Assembly (NCBI RefSeq): GCF_004339085.1
Contig: NZ_SMFX01000001.1
Coordinates: forward strand, 505,580-569,579
From: Thiogranum longum
GTDB taxonomy: Bacteria > Pseudomonadota > Gammaproteobacteria > DSM-19610
Reading direction: 5' to 3'
Length of the DNA: 64,000 nucleotides
Shown piece by piece: positions 26,115-36,331 of this stretch (position 1 is the first letter of the stretch; each line of letters opens with the position of its first letter). The position numbers and the translations under genes are program-made. The notes beneath the pieces are model-generated. The model was given only the letters and a program-made list of their open reading frames with translations, did no database searches and was not told the origin of the DNA.

Positions 26115-27634
26115 TGGCGGCACATGCTTCTCCGCATGGCGTATCGCTCACTGACCTGTTGGCAGGGTTGGCTGATGTCAGTGTGTCTGCCGACGTCACT
26201 GTGCAGGGTATAGCGACAGACAGTCGTAGCATACAGCCTGGTGACCTGTTCCTGGCCTGTAGAGGATTGCAGGTGCATGGACTGGAGTTTCTGGCGCAGG
26301 CTGTCGGGCAGGGTGCCGTGGCAGTGGTTTATGACCCTGAAGGTTGTCAGGGCGCTGATGCCCTGCTCGCGAATGTTCCTGTGCCGGCCATAGCGGTTGC
26401 CGGGCTTGCCCGTCAGCTTGGTGAAATTGCCGACCGCTTCTATGCCGGACCCTCGCGTGACATGCATGTAATTGGCGTGACAGGTACGGATGGCAAGACA
26501 TCGGTGAGCCATTTTATTGCCCGGGCCCTGTCGCGGCCGGGAAAGCCGGCCGGCCTGCTGGGGACACTGGGTTACGGTGTGTATGGCGACCTGAGTGTAC
26601 CGACACATACCACACCGGATGCCTTGCGCCTGCAGGAAGAACTTGCAGCATTGCGCGACCTCGGTGTAACGCAACTTGCGATGGAAGTCTCATCGCATGC
26701 GCTGGAGCAGTATCGCTGCGCCGGCGTTCATTTTCATACCGCAGTGCTGACCCAGCTCAGCCGTGATCACCTTGATTACCACGGTAGCCTGAAGGCTTAT
26801 GCCGATGCCAAGCGCCGCCTGTTCCGCTCGCCTGGGCTGCAGTGCGCCGTACTCAATGCTGATGACCCTTTCGGGCAAGAACTGGCGGCCGGACTGGCAG
26901 ACCATGTTCGGGTCATCAGCTGGCAGGCGCGAGTTGATACAAAACCGCTGGCTGATGAGTGGCTGTTGCTACGTTCACTGTCTGTCTTGCCACAAGGTAT
27001 GGCGCTGAGTGTGGACTCAAGCTTCGGCAAGGCGGAGTTTGAAACCCGGTTGCTGGGCGATTTCAATGCAGAAAATCTGCTTGCAGCGCTTGGTGCCCTG
27101 CTGGCTTCCGGTTTGTCGCTGGATGATGCCGTGCAACGGCTGTCGCAGGTGGAAACCGTGCCGGGACGAATGGAGTTGTTCAGTGAGTCGGGGCGCCCGA
27201 ACGTCGTGGTTGATTTCGCGCATACCCCCGCTGCGCTCGAGGCCGTGTTAAAGGCGCTCCGCCCGCATTGCAAGGGTGAGCTGGTGTGTGTGTTTGGCGC
27301 TGGCGGAGACCGTGATACAGGCAAGCGTCCGGCGATGGGTGCTGTTGCCGGCCACTATGCGGACCGGGTCATTATAACCAGCGATAACCCGCGTCATGAG
27401 AAGCCGCAGGATATCATGACGCAGATTATGGCGGGTATAACGCAACCACAATGTGCAACCCGTATTGAAGATCGGGGTGCGGCGATTCGTGCTGCACTGT
27501 CGGGCGCTGGAAAAGACGACCTGGTGTTAATCGCAGGCAAGGGGCACGAAGAAACTCAGCAGATCGGTGATATGAAAACAGTCTTCAGCGACCGCCGTTT
27601 TGTAGCGGAGTGGCTGAGAGGTGGCGAGGCATGA
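26111..27634 (+). CDS. murE: UDP-MurNAc-L-Ala-D-Glu:meso-diaminopimelate ligase
   Basis: The 507-residue Mur ligase adds the third stem-peptide residue. The ATP loop GTDGKT lies at 125-130, and the DNPR motif (425-428), which marks enzymes using meso-diaminopimelate rather than lysine, is present. Domain order is Mur ligase N-terminal, central ATPase (THTTPDALRLQ region) and C-terminal. It overlaps ftsI upstream and murF downstream by four bases each. Confidence 0.99.
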   Translation: MMAAHASPHGVSLTDLLAGLADVSVSADVTVQGIATDSRSIQPGDLFLACRGLQVHGLEFLAQAVGQGAVAVVYDPEGCQGADALLANVPVPAIAVAGLARQLGEIADRFYAGPSRDMHVIGVTGTDGKTSVSHFIARALSRPGKPAGLLGTLGYGVYGDLSVPTHTTPDALRLQEELAALRDLGVTQLAMEVSSHALEQYRCAGVHFHTAVLTQLSRDHLDYHGSLKAYADAKRRLFRSPGLQCAVLNADDPFGQELAAGLADHVRVISWQARVDTKPLADEWLLLRSLSVLPQGMALSVDSSFGKAEFETRLLGDFNAENLLAALGALLASGLSLDDAVQRLSQVETVPGRMELFSESGRPNVVVDFAHTPAALEAVLKALRPHCKGELVCVFGAGGDRDTGKRPAMGAVAGHYADRVIITSDNPRHEKPQDIMTQIMAGITQPQCATRIEDRGAAIRAALSGAGKDDLVLIAGKGHEETQQIGDMKTVFSDRRFVAEWLRGGEA

Positions 27635-28986
27635 TGAGTATGCCGCTATCCGAAGTCGCCCGTGTGTTGAAAGGCGTTTTGCATGGAGAGAACGTCACTT
27701 TTACCGGCCTGAGCACGGATACTCGCACGATCTGTGAAGGAAATTTGTTCGTGGCTCTACAGGGGCCGAATTTTGATGGCCATGATTACTTGCAACAAGC
27801 GCAGCATGAAGGCGCGGTGGCAGCGGCCGTCAGTCATGTTGTACAAATGCCATTGCCGCAGGTCGAGGTCGAGGATACACGTCATGCGCTGGGTCAGCTG
27901 GCGGCGTACTGGCGATCACGGTTCGAGCTGCCGGTTGTTGCCGTGACAGGTAGTAATGGCAAAACCTCGGTCAGGGAAATGATTGCAGCGATTTTGCGTT
28001 CCTGTGGTGAAACGCTGGTGACGCGTGGGAACCTGAATAATGATATCGGTGTGCCGTTGACGCTGTCCGGATTGTCCGAAGTACACCGCTATGCAGTGAT
28101 AGAGCTTGGCGCCAATCATCCGGGAGAAATTGCTTACCTGGCGGATATCGTCAAACCCACTGTTGCAGTGGTTAATAACGCCGCGGAGGCGCACCTGGAA
28201 GGCTTTGGTGATCTGGATGGCGTTGCGCGCGGAAAAGGCGAGTTATTTGAGCGCTTGCCTGATAGTGCTGTTTGCATCATCAATGCAGATGATGCCTATG
28301 CCGGGTTGTGGTTATCGCTGGCCGGTTCGCGCAAGGTGATTACCTTCGGTCTTGAAGCTGATGCGGATGTGCGTGCCAGCTGGCAGGGAGATCTGGATGG
28401 CAGTGATATCAGGCTTCAAACGCTGTCCGGTGATGTAGCGTTCCGGTTGCCGCTGCCGGGTCGGCACAATGTCATGAATGCGCTGGCCGCGAGTGCGGCT
28501 GCGATTGCGCTGGAGTTGTCGCCTGAAACTATTGCGCGTGGCTTGTCTTCCATGCAGGCCGTTGGAGGCCGTTGGCAGCCGCGCAAGGGTTTGCAGGGTG
28601 CGCGACTGATTGATGATACCTATAACGCGAATCCGGGTTCACTTGCTGTTGCGCTGGAGTTGCTTGCTGACAGTAATGATGAATGCTGGCTTGTGCTGGG
28701 TGACATGGGTGAGCTTGGAGATGCCGGTGAAGCCTTGCACCGGCAGATGGGTGAGTATGCACGTAACGCAGGTCTGCACTATCTGTTTGCACTGGGCTCA
28801 CTGGCGGCTGTCGCTGCAGAGACTTTTGGTGCAGGTGGTGAAGCCTTTGAGTCGCAGGATACGCTGGTAAGTCGCTTGCGTGAGCAGTTGCATCCAGGTG
28901 TCACCATACTGGTCAAGGGGTCACGTGCCATGCATATGGAGCGTGTCGTCGATGCCTTGTGCGAACACAGCGGGGAGGCGGCCTGA
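27631..28986 (+). CDS. murF: UDP-MurNAc-tripeptide:D-Ala-D-Ala ligase
   Basis: The 451-residue Mur ligase completes the cytoplasmic UDP-MurNAc-pentapeptide by adding D-Ala-D-Ala. The ATP loop GSNGKTS is near residue 107, followed by [15 protein letters not shown] and, in the C-terminal domain, [12 protein letters not shown], all typical of MurF. I chose the ATG at 27631, which overlaps the murE stop (ATGA), rather than an in-frame GTG at 27610 inside murE. Confidence 0.98.
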   Translation: MMSMPLSEVARVLKGVLHGENVTFTGLSTDTRTICEGNLFVALQGPNFDGHDYLQQAQHEGAVAAAVSHVVQMPLPQVEVEDTRHALGQLAAYWRSRFELPVVAVTGSNGKTSVREMIAAILRSCGETLVTRGNLNNDIGVPLTLSGLSEVHRYAVIELGANHPGEIAYLADIVKPTVAVVNNAAEAHLEGFGDLDGVARGKGELFERLPDSAVCIINADDAYAGLWLSLAGSRKVITFGLEADADVRASWQGDLDGSDIRLQTLSGDVAFRLPLPGRHNVMNALAASAAAIALELSPETIARGLSSMQAVGGRWQPRKGLQGARLIDDTYNANPGSLAVALELLADSNDECWLVLGDMGELGDAGEALHRQMGEYARNAGLHYLFALGSLAAVAAETFGAGGEAFESQDTLVSRLREQLHPGVTILVKGSRAMHMERVVDALCEHSGEAA

Positions 28987-28987
28987 T

Positions 28988-30070
28988 ATGCTGGTCTATC
29001 TCGCCGATTACCTGAGCCAGTTCCATAGTGGTTTCAACGTCTTCCAGTACCTGACCTTGCGCGCCATTCTGGGTGTGCTGACAGCATTGTTACTGTCTTT
29101 CGTGGTCGGTCCTGTGATGATCCGTCAGTTGAGTTTTCGTCAGATCGGGCAGCAAGTGAGGGATGACGGCCCCGAGTCACATCTGTCCAAGGCCGGTACA
29201 CCGACCATGGGGGGTGCGCTGATCCTGGTAGCAATAGCGGTCTCTACACTTTTATGGGCCGACCTTGGTAATCGTTACATCTGGGTTGTGTTGCTGGTCA
29301 CATTGAGTTTCGGCGCCATCGGCTGGGTCGATGATTACCGCAAGATTGTCTACGGTAACAGCAAGGGGTTGTCTGCAGCAGCAAAATACAGCTGGCAGTC
29401 ACTGGCGGCAATCATTACAGGCCTGTATCTGTACTACGCTGCACAGTCCCCGGTGGAAACAGAGTTGATCGTGCCTTTCTTCAAGGACGTGGCGGTGCCA
29501 CTTGGCCTCTGGTACATCGTGCTGGTTTATTTCGTGGTGGTCGGTTCCAGTAATGCGGTTAACCTGACTGATGGCCTTGATGGGCTGGCAATTCTGCCCA
29601 CTGTACTGATTGCCGGTGCGCTGGCCGTGTTTGTGTATGCCACAGGTAATGTCTACTACGCCAAATACCTTGGCATTCCCTACATTCGTGAGGTGGGTGA
29701 AGTCGTGGTGTTTTGTGGCGCGATCGTCGGCGCCGGACTTGGTTTCCTGTGGTTCAACGCCTATCCCGCGCAGGTTTTCATGGGAGATGTAGGTGCCCTG
29801 GCGCTGGGCGCGGCACTTGGCACAGTTGCGGTCCTGGTGCGCCAGGAGCTGGTGTATTTTCTGATGGCCGGTGTGTTCGTCATGGAGACCGTGTCGGTCA
29901 TTCTGCAGGTGGCGTCATTCAAATTAACCGGGCGGCGTATTTTCCGCATGGCGCCGCTGCATCACCACTTTGAACTCAAAGGCTGGCCGGAGCCACGCGT
30001 TATTGTGCGCTTCTGGATTATCACGGTAATCCTGGTGCTGAGCGGTCTGGCGACGCTGAAGTTGCGCTGA
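28988..30070 (+). CDS. mraY: Phospho-MurNAc-pentapeptide transferase MraY
   Basis: The 360-residue polytopic enzyme (about ten membrane helices, same length as E. coli MraY) makes lipid I from UDP-MurNAc-pentapeptide and undecaprenyl phosphate. Conserved acidic motifs are GWVDDYRKI and [11 protein letters not shown], and the [11 protein letters not shown] motif stands near the C-terminus. The ATG at 28988 lies one base after the murF stop. A longer in-frame reading from 28880 overlaps murF and is not supported. Confidence 0.98.
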   Translation: MLVYLADYLSQFHSGFNVFQYLTLRAILGVLTALLLSFVVGPVMIRQLSFRQIGQQVRDDGPESHLSKAGTPTMGGALILVAIAVSTLLWADLGNRYIWVVLLVTLSFGAIGWVDDYRKIVYGNSKGLSAAAKYSWQSLAAIITGLYLYYAAQSPVETELIVPFFKDVAVPLGLWYIVLVYFVVVGSSNAVNLTDGLDGLAILPTVLIAGALAVFVYATGNVYYAKYLGIPYIREVGEVVVFCGAIVGAGLGFLWFNAYPAQVFMGDVGALALGAALGTVAVLVRQELVYFLMAGVFVMETVSVILQVASFKLTGRRIFRMAPLHHHFELKGWPEPRVIVRFWIITVILVLSGLATLKLR

Positions 30071-30081
30071 GAGGAGTATAG

Positions 30082-30156
30082 ATGGACGAGAAAAGTCAGA
30101 TTGTACTGGTGGGTTTGACCTTTGCGGTAATCGCCGTATTGCTGGTCATCCTTTGA
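30082..30156 (+). CDS. Possible 24-residue single-helix membrane protein
   Basis: A short ORF between mraY and murD begins with ATG 6 bases after a good GAGGAG Shine-Dalgarno and encodes 24 residues: MDEKSQ, then an almost fully hydrophobic run (IVLVGLTFAVIAVLLVIL) long enough to cross a membrane once, with a charged N-terminus. Without it the mraY-murD gap would be 104 bases, odd in a cluster where most genes overlap. I know of no described protein at this place in the dcw cluster. It may be real and act on MraY or the divisome, but expression is unproven. Confidence 0.5.
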   Translation: MDEKSQIVLVGLTFAVIAVLLVIL

Positions 30157-30174
30157 CAGGTCACTAGAACGGGA

Positions 30175-31539
30175 ATGTTGGCAGTAACAAACATCATGGA
30201 ACAGGACATGCAGCAGGTATTGCGTACTCTGGTGGTCGGACTCGGCACTACCGGTGTGTCGTGCGCGCGATTTCTGTCGCACATCGGTGTGCCGGTAGCG
30301 GTGACCGACAGTCGCGAGCAGCCCCCCGGACTGGAAACCCTGCAGCGGGAATTGCCTGATGTGGCCCTGTTCCTTGGCGGGTTCGACAAACAGGCGTTCG
30401 AACGGGCTGAGCGTATTGTGGTGAGTCCCGGTGTTTCATTGCGTGAACCGTTACTGGTCGATGCGCGAGCGCGTGGCGTGGAAGTGATCGGGGATATTGA
30501 ACTGTTTGCGCGGCATGCCAGCGCGCCGGTTATCGGTATCACAGGTTCCAATGGCAAGAGTACGGTGACCACACTACTGGGTCTTATGGCACAACAGGCA
30601 GGGCGTAGTGTTCGTGTCGGGGGAAACCTCGGTGTGCCGGCCCTTGATCTGCTTAAGGAGGACGAGCCGGACCTGTACGTGCTGGAATTATCCAGTTTTC
30701 AGCTGGAGACTGTGCAGAGCTTGTCATGCCTTGCAGCAGTCGTGCTGAATGTCAGCCCGGATCACATGGATCGTTATGACTCTCTTGGCGACTACGCAAA
30801 GGCCAAGCAGACCATCTTTCATCACGCCCGTTTGCAGGTGGTCAACCGTGACGATGAATATGCCGCGGCACTTGCCCATGAGCATGCGCCTGTAGTCAGT
30901 TTTGGCGTGACAGAGCCGAAAGGCAAAGACTACGGGCTGCGCACCATGGATGGTGAGATGTGGATTGCTTGTGGAGATACGGCATTAATGCCTGTTGCAG
31001 AACTGCGTATGCCGGGTCGTCATAACCTCGCCAATGCCTTGGCGGCGCTGGCGCTTGGCGCTGCAGCTGGTTTACCGGTTGAGGCGATGTTGCGAGCATT
31101 GCGTGAATTTCAGGGCCTGCCACACCGTACCGAGTGGGTGGGTGAGTACCAGGGCGTGCGCTGGTTCAATGATTCCAAGGCAACCAATATTGGCGCTGCA
31201 CTGGCCGCCATACAGGGCTTCGAGGGGCCGCTGGTATTGATCGCCGGTGGTCAGGGCAAAGGCGCAGACTTCACTGAGCTGGCAGCAGGGCTGGATGCGC
31301 GGGTACGCCATGTGGTGGTAATGGGTGAAGCGGCTGACGAAATTGAATCTGTATTGCAGGGACGTATTCCTGTCAGTCATGCAACTGACATGCAAGAGGC
31401 AGTCAGGCTCGCCGCAGCCCGGTCACAACCGGGGGATACTGTGCTTCTGTCACCGGCCTGTGCCAGTTTCGATATGTTCAGGGGATACCAGCACCGCGGT
31501 GAATGTTTCGTACAGGCATTGCGAGGTATGTTCGAATGA
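30175..31539 (+). CDS. murD: UDP-MurNAc-L-alanine:D-glutamate ligase
   Basis: The 454-residue Mur ligase adds D-glutamate to UDP-MurNAc-L-Ala. The N-terminal Rossmann-like part holds TLVVGLGTTGVSCARFL, the ATP loop GSNGKS is near residue 124, and the C-terminal domain has WFNDSKATNIGAA and a late LSPACASFDMFRGYQHRGE. The start is uncertain: ATG 30175, 30196 and 30208 are all in frame and none has a well-placed Shine-Dalgarno; the last gives a more usual N-terminus. The stop overlaps the ftsW start (ATGA). Confidence 0.97.
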   Translation: MLAVTNIMEQDMQQVLRTLVVGLGTTGVSCARFLSHIGVPVAVTDSREQPPGLETLQRELPDVALFLGGFDKQAFERAERIVVSPGVSLREPLLVDARARGVEVIGDIELFARHASAPVIGITGSNGKSTVTTLLGLMAQQAGRSVRVGGNLGVPALDLLKEDEPDLYVLELSSFQLETVQSLSCLAAVVLNVSPDHMDRYDSLGDYAKAKQTIFHHARLQVVNRDDEYAAALAHEHAPVVSFGVTEPKGKDYGLRTMDGEMWIACGDTALMPVAELRMPGRHNLANALAALALGAAAGLPVEAMLRALREFQGLPHRTEWVGEYQGVRWFNDSKATNIGAALAAIQGFEGPLVLIAGGQGKGADFTELAAGLDARVRHVVVMGEAADEIESVLQGRIPVSHATDMQEAVRLAAARSQPGDTVLLSPACASFDMFRGYQHRGECFVQALRGMFE

Positions 31540-32741
31540 GCCTGGCGCTGCTATTGCCCGATATGCCGGTACGTCGTGGTGCAGCCTGCCCGCGACTGGA
31601 TTTTGCCCTGCTTACCGCCGTAGCGATTTTGTTTTCCCTGGGGCTGGTCATGGTGGCATCAGCTTCCATGCCGGTTGCAGAGCGGCTCGGCGTCAGCACC
31701 TTGCATTTCACCATACGTCAAACGATATACCTGCTGATGGGGCTTGGGCTGGGGCTGCTGGTGTTGCGTATCAGGCTGGCCTGGTGGGAGCAGTGCAGCC
31801 TGTTGTGCATTTTGCTCGCTATCCTGATGTTAGTGGTTGTCCTGGTGCCGGGTGTCGGTGTTGAGGTAAACGGAAGTACCCGCTGGATCAATCTGGGAGT
31901 GTTCCGCCTGCAGGTGTCGGAGCCGGCCAAGTTGCTGGCACTGATCTACATGTCGGGTTACCTGGTGCGGCACGGTGAGGCAGTGCGTGAAACGCGTGCA
32001 GGCTTTATCAAGCCGCTGGCACTGTTACTGGTGGCGGCTGTCTTGCTGTTGGTAGAACCTGACTTTGGCGCGACTGTAGTCATGTTGGCGGCAGCCCTTG
32101 TGATGATGTTCATGGCCGGTGTCAGTTTGTGGAAGTTTGCTGCGCTGGTCGGTGTTGCTGTTGCTGGATTTGCCGCACTGGCCATTTCCTCTCCCTACCG
32201 TCTGGAGCGTCTGACAACATTCCTCAATCCATGGGCGGATCCGTTCAACAGCGGCTTCCAGCTGACCCAGTCACTGATTGCAATCGGTCGTGGCGAGTTA
32301 TTCGGCGTGGGTCTTGGCGCCAGTGTGCAGAAGCTGTTCTATTTACCGGAAGCGCATACGGATTTTGTATTTGCCGTGCTGGCCGAAGAGCTGGGCCTGG
32401 TTGGCATCCTGGTGCTGCTCGGCCTGTACCTGTTTATTGTGTTGCGCGCCTATCGTATTGCCTCTGTCGCTGAGCAAGGCGGCAATCTGTTTGCGGCCTA
32501 TCTCGCATATGGCATCGGAACCTGGTTGGGATTACAGGCATTGATCAATGTTGGCGTCAATACCGGCCTGCTTCCAACCAAGGGCCTGACGTTGCCGCTG
32601 ATGAGCTACGGGGGCAGTAGCATGCTGGTGACCTGCGTTGCCATTGCACTTTTATTGCGTATTGATTACGAAACACGTTGTACGGTCAACAGCCTGCCGG
32701 CTTCCGGGATATCCATGCATCCCCGCAGGAGGGTGCGATGA
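31536..32741 (+). CDS. ftsW: Septal peptidoglycan glycosyltransferase FtsW
   Basis: The 401-residue SEDS-family protein has about ten membrane helices and polymerises lipid II at the septum with FtsI. Family marks are the SGFQLTQSLIAIGRGELFG loop, YLPEAHTDFVFAVLAEELG and, near the end, LPLMSYGGSSM. I chose the ATG at 31536 because it overlaps the murD stop; an in-frame ATG at 31503 lies inside murD. The stop overlaps the murG start. Confidence 0.98.
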   Translation: MSLALLLPDMPVRRGAACPRLDFALLTAVAILFSLGLVMVASASMPVAERLGVSTLHFTIRQTIYLLMGLGLGLLVLRIRLAWWEQCSLLCILLAILMLVVVLVPGVGVEVNGSTRWINLGVFRLQVSEPAKLLALIYMSGYLVRHGEAVRETRAGFIKPLALLLVAAVLLLVEPDFGATVVMLAAALVMMFMAGVSLWKFAALVGVAVAGFAALAISSPYRLERLTTFLNPWADPFNSGFQLTQSLIAIGRGELFGVGLGASVQKLFYLPEAHTDFVFAVLAEELGLVGILVLLGLYLFIVLRAYRIASVAEQGGNLFAAYLAYGIGTWLGLQALINVGVNTGLLPTKGLTLPLMSYGGSSMLVTCVAIALLLRIDYETRCTVNSLPASGISMHPRRRVR

Positions 32742-33817
32742 ATATGCAGCGCCCGATCCTGATCATGGCTGGCGGCACCGGTGGGCACGTATTTCCGGCA
32801 CTCGCTGTCGCAGAGCAATTGCAGAAGCGTGGCTGGCCGGTTGAATGGCTGGGTACGCAGGCCGGACTGGAGGCGCGCGTGGTGCCGCCAACCGGTATTC
32901 CGGTGCATTGGGTCAACGTAACAGGGTTGCGTGGCAAAGGACGTCTTCGGCAGCTGCTGGCCCCCTTTATGTTGCTGGGGGCCTTGATGCAGGCCGCACT
33001 CGTCATGCTGCGTGTACGGCCCGCGGCAGTGCTGGGCATGGGTGGGTTCACGACCGGCCCCGGTGGGTTGATGGCCTGGTTGCTGCGCCGGCCGCTGGTT
33101 ATTCATGAACAAAATTCCGTGGCGGGTCTGACCAACCGGTTACTGGCACCACTCGCCAGCCCGGTGCTGGAAGCGTTCCCCGGCAGCCTTCGCGGCGCGA
33201 TTCATACCGGGAACCCGGTTCGTGATGACATCGCGCAACTGCCGTTCCACGAACCCGATACGGCAAACCGGCGCCCGCGCCTGCTGGTGGTAGGCGGTAG
33301 CCTCGGAGCGGCAGCACTCAATGAAACCGTTCCCGCCGCACTGGCGCTGATCGAGAAGGCGCAGCGGCCGGAAGTCTGGCACCAGACCGGCCTGAAGCTT
33401 GTCGATTCAGCGCGTGGTGCCTATACAAAAGCCGGAGTCGATGTGCGCCTCGATGCCTTCATCGATGATATGGCACAAGCCTATCAGTGGGCCGACCTGG
33501 TGTTGTGTCGTGCCGGGGCCATGACGATTGCCGAACTTTCCGCAGCGGGTGTGGCTTCGATACTGGTGCCCTATCCATATGCCGTCGATGACCATCAGAC
33601 CGGTAATGCGCGTTATCTGGTCGATGCCGGCGCGGCTTGTCTGGTAGCGCAGTCAGAAATGACTGTTGAACGGTTACGTAAGGAACTGGATTTGTTACAA
33701 CAGCCCGGGCGTCTCGCGGGTATGGCAAAACGCGCCCGCGAGCACGCCATGCCGGATGCAGCGCAGCAGGTTGCGATGTATTGCATTCGTGCCACTGGCT
33801 GGCAGGAGGCGGCATGA
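32738..33817 (+). CDS. murG: Lipid II synthase MurG
   Basis: The 359-residue GT28 glycosyltransferase adds GlcNAc to lipid I on the inner leaflet. The glycine-rich loop GGTGGH is at 12-17, the second loop reads [15 protein letters not shown], and the UDP-GlcNAc site has [15 protein letters not shown]. The ATG at 32738 follows CAGGAGGG and overlaps the ftsW stop; the upstream in-frame ATG at 32678 lies within ftsW. The stop overlaps murC. Confidence 0.98.
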   Translation: MNMQRPILIMAGGTGGHVFPALAVAEQLQKRGWPVEWLGTQAGLEARVVPPTGIPVHWVNVTGLRGKGRLRQLLAPFMLLGALMQAALVMLRVRPAAVLGMGGFTTGPGGLMAWLLRRPLVIHEQNSVAGLTNRLLAPLASPVLEAFPGSLRGAIHTGNPVRDDIAQLPFHEPDTANRRPRLLVVGGSLGAAALNETVPAALALIEKAQRPEVWHQTGLKLVDSARGAYTKAGVDVRLDAFIDDMAQAYQWADLVLCRAGAMTIAELSAAGVASILVPYPYAVDDHQTGNARYLVDAGAACLVAQSEMTVERLRKELDLLQQPGRLAGMAKRAREHAMPDAAQQVAMYCIRATGWQEAA

Positions 33818-35262
33818 TGACAGCACCACAGCAGCTGCCGGTGCAGTCAGAAACGATGGGACGTATCCGTTGTGCGCATTTTGTCGGTATTGGTGGTGCC
33901 GGTATGGGCGGGATCGCTGAAGTGTTGCTGAATCTGGGGTACAAGGTCAGTGGTTCCGACCTGCGTGAGAATGCTGTTACCCGGCGGCTGGCACTACAGG
34001 GCGCGCGTATCTGGTTTGGCCATGACGCGAGTCATGTCGCTGACTGCGACGTGGTCGTGGTATCTACAGCAGTTAATGAAGATAACCCGGAGGTCAGGGC
34101 GGCCCGTGAACGTCGTATCCCGGTAGTTCCGCGCGCCGAAATGCTGGCTGAGATCATGCGGTTCCGTCATGGCATTGCCGTCGCCGGAACACACGGCAAG
34201 ACGACAACGACCAGCCTGGTCGCCAGTCTGCTGGCAGAAGGCGGGCTGGATCCGACCTATGTTATTGGCGGTCGCCTTAACAGCTCAAACAGTCATGCGC
34301 GGCTGGGCAGCAGTCGATACCTGGTGGCCGAGGCTGACGAAAGTGATGCGTCATTCCTGTACCTGCAGCCCATGCTGGCGGTTGTTACAAATATAGACGC
34401 TGACCACCTGTCAACCTACGAGGGTGATTTCCGTCGCCTGCGCCAGACTTTTGTCGAGTTTTTACATCACCTGCCTTTCTATGGTCTGGCAGTAATGTGT
34501 GTCGATGATCCCAATGTACGGGACGTGCTGCCTGAGCTTACCCGCCAGGTGCGGAGTTACGGTATCGATGCCGAGGATGCCGATATCCGCGCTGTAAATC
34601 TGCGCCAGCAGGGGCAACAGATGTCCTTCGATATACACCAGAAGGACCACCCGGTACTGAGTGTTGTCCTTAATCTTCCGGGTCGGCATAACGTTCTGAA
34701 TGCCCTGGCGGCCGTTGCGGTGGCGCGTGAGCTGGATGTGGCGGATGCCGCTATCCAGCATGCGCTGGAAACATTTGAAGGGATCGGTCGGCGCTTCCAG
34801 ATCAACGGCGAAGTCGGGATCGAAGGCGGCTCGGTGCTGTTGATCGACGACTATGGTCATCATCCGCGGGAAATTGCAGCCACACTGGACGCGGTGCGTA
34901 ATGGCTGGCCTGAGCGGCGCCTGGTGGTAGCGTTCCAGCCTCATCGGTACAGCCGTACGTTTGACCTGTTCGACGACTTTGCACAGGAGCTGGTCAATTG
35001 TGACCTGTTGCTGATAACCGAGGTGTACGCAGCCGGCGAATCGCCTGTCACCGGTGCCGACGGGCGTGCCCTGTGCCGGGCGGTGCGCGGACGTGGCAGG
35101 GTTGACCCGGTGTTTGTCGAAGATGTTGAAACTCTGCCCTCTATTTTGAAGGACCTGCTTAAACCCGGTGACGTAGTGTTAACGCTTGGTGCCGGCTCCA
35201 TCGGCGCCGTAGCGGCGACCTTGCCGGCGGTGCTCGGTGACAATCAGGGAGTGGATGGATGA
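33814..35262 (+). CDS. murC: UDP-MurNAc:L-alanine ligase
   Basis: The 482-residue Mur ligase starts stem-peptide synthesis. It has the N-terminal [16 protein letters not shown] nucleotide loop, the ATP loop GTHGKTTTT near residue 125, and the [14 protein letters not shown] motif of the C-terminal domain. It overlaps murG by ATGA at its start. Its stop overlaps, again by ATGA, a 58-codon ORF that fills the gap to murB. Confidence 0.98.
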   Translation: MMTAPQQLPVQSETMGRIRCAHFVGIGGAGMGGIAEVLLNLGYKVSGSDLRENAVTRRLALQGARIWFGHDASHVADCDVVVVSTAVNEDNPEVRAARERRIPVVPRAEMLAEIMRFRHGIAVAGTHGKTTTTSLVASLLAEGGLDPTYVIGGRLNSSNSHARLGSSRYLVAEADESDASFLYLQPMLAVVTNIDADHLSTYEGDFRRLRQTFVEFLHHLPFYGLAVMCVDDPNVRDVLPELTRQVRSYGIDAEDADIRAVNLRQQGQQMSFDIHQKDHPVLSVVLNLPGRHNVLNALAAVAVARELDVADAAIQHALETFEGIGRRFQINGEVGIEGGSVLLIDDYGHHPREIAATLDAVRNGWPERRLVVAFQPHRYSRTFDLFDDFAQELVNCDLLLITEVYAAGESPVTGADGRALCRAVRGRGRVDPVFVEDVETLPSILKDLLKPGDVVLTLGAGSIGAVAATLPAVLGDNQGVDG

Positions 35263-35435
35263 GTTCTGATAACGATCGAATGCGTTTTCACATGGGCTGC
35301 GGTGAACGCCTGCAAAGCCGTCGCTGGATTGTTCGATGCGTATCCGGGGTATTGCCGGGAAGCGAGATCAAGTCCGGGGCAAACATCGCGGGGCGTGAAC
35401 AACCCCGGCGTGAGGAGGATAGGGACGAATCATGA
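35259..35435 (+). CDS. Possible 58-residue protein between murC and murB
   Basis: An ATG overlapping the murC stop opens a 58-codon frame that runs through the whole gap and ends in a TGA overlapping the murB ATG, so both junctions are ATGA. The product is hydrophilic and arginine-rich (12 of 58 residues), with two cysteines (C14, C27) and no membrane segment. I do not recognise it. Against it: codon choice looks unbiased, with several CGA, GGA, GGG and AGG codons, and no Shine-Dalgarno beyond re-initiation. It could be a real small gene or a frame kept open only for translational coupling. Confidence 0.4.
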   Translation: MSSDNDRMRFHMGCGERLQSRRWIVRCVSGVLPGSEIKSGANIAGREQPRREEDRDES

Positions 35436-36331
35436 TGACAGCAGAATCGATGCCAGTGTTGCGCGGTGAACTGAAATTCAACGAACCCCTGTCGGCTTAC
35501 ACCAGCTGGCGTGTAGGTGGCCCGGCAGACCGCTGTTACCGGCCTGCCGACCTTGAAGATTTGCAGACTTTTCTTGCCAGCCTGCCGGAGGACGAACCAC
35601 TGGAGTGGATCGGGCTGGGCAGTAATATTCTGGTACGTGATGGTGGTTTGCGTGGCACCGTCATCCTGCCATTCGGTGGCCTCGACAGTCTGGAACAGCT
35701 GGATGACAACATAGTACGTACCGGTGCAGGTGTTGCCTGCAACAAGGTGGCGCGTTTTGCGGCGCGCGCCGGGCTGACCGGTGCGGAATTTCTGGCTGGC
35801 ATCCCCGGCACCATGGGTGGCGCACTGGCCATGAATGCAGGCGCTTTCGGTGGTGAGACCTGGCCGCTGGTAGCGCGAGTGGAAATGCTGGACCACCATG
35901 GTGAATTACATTTGCGCGATCGTAGTGATTTTGATGTGTCCTACCGCACGGTGACCGGTTTGCGAGACGAGTGGTTTGTCTCTGCAGAACTGCAGCTGGA
36001 GCCGGGTGATGCCCAGGCTGCGCTTGAAAATATCAAGGCGCTACTGGAGCAGCGATCCGCAACCCAGCCGACCGGTCTGCCAAGTTGCGGCTCGGTGTTT
36101 CGTAACCCCCCCAATGATTTTGCTGCACGTTTGATCGATACCTGTGGGCTGAAGGGTGAGCGTATCGGTAATGCGCAGGTATCAGAGAAGCATGCCAATT
36201 TCATTATAAATCTTGGAGAAGCGAAGGCGGAAGATATTGAAGCGCTGATACGTTATGTGCAGGAAAGAGTGGCGCAGGTACATGGCGTGCGTCTGGAGCC
36301 GGAAGTTCGCATTATCGGAGTGTTTGCGTGA
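35432..36331 (+). CDS. murB: UDP-N-acetylenolpyruvoylglucosamine reductase
   Basis: The 299-residue flavoprotein reduces UDP-GlcNAc-enolpyruvate to UDP-MurNAc with NADPH. It is a type II (shorter) MurB, with TSWRVGGPADRCYRPADL, GLGSNILVRDGGLRG and GIPGTMGGALAMNAGAFGG for FAD binding, and a catalytic-serine region PSCGSVFRNPPND. The ATG follows GAGGAGGATAGGGA. The stop overlaps the GTG of ddlB. Confidence 0.98.
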   Translation: MMTAESMPVLRGELKFNEPLSAYTSWRVGGPADRCYRPADLEDLQTFLASLPEDEPLEWIGLGSNILVRDGGLRGTVILPFGGLDSLEQLDDNIVRTGAGVACNKVARFAARAGLTGAEFLAGIPGTMGGALAMNAGAFGGETWPLVARVEMLDHHGELHLRDRSDFDVSYRTVTGLRDEWFVSAELQLEPGDAQAALENIKALLEQRSATQPTGLPSCGSVFRNPPNDFAARLIDTCGLKGERIGNAQVSEKHANFIINLGEAKAEDIEALIRYVQERVAQVHGVRLEPEVRIIGVFA

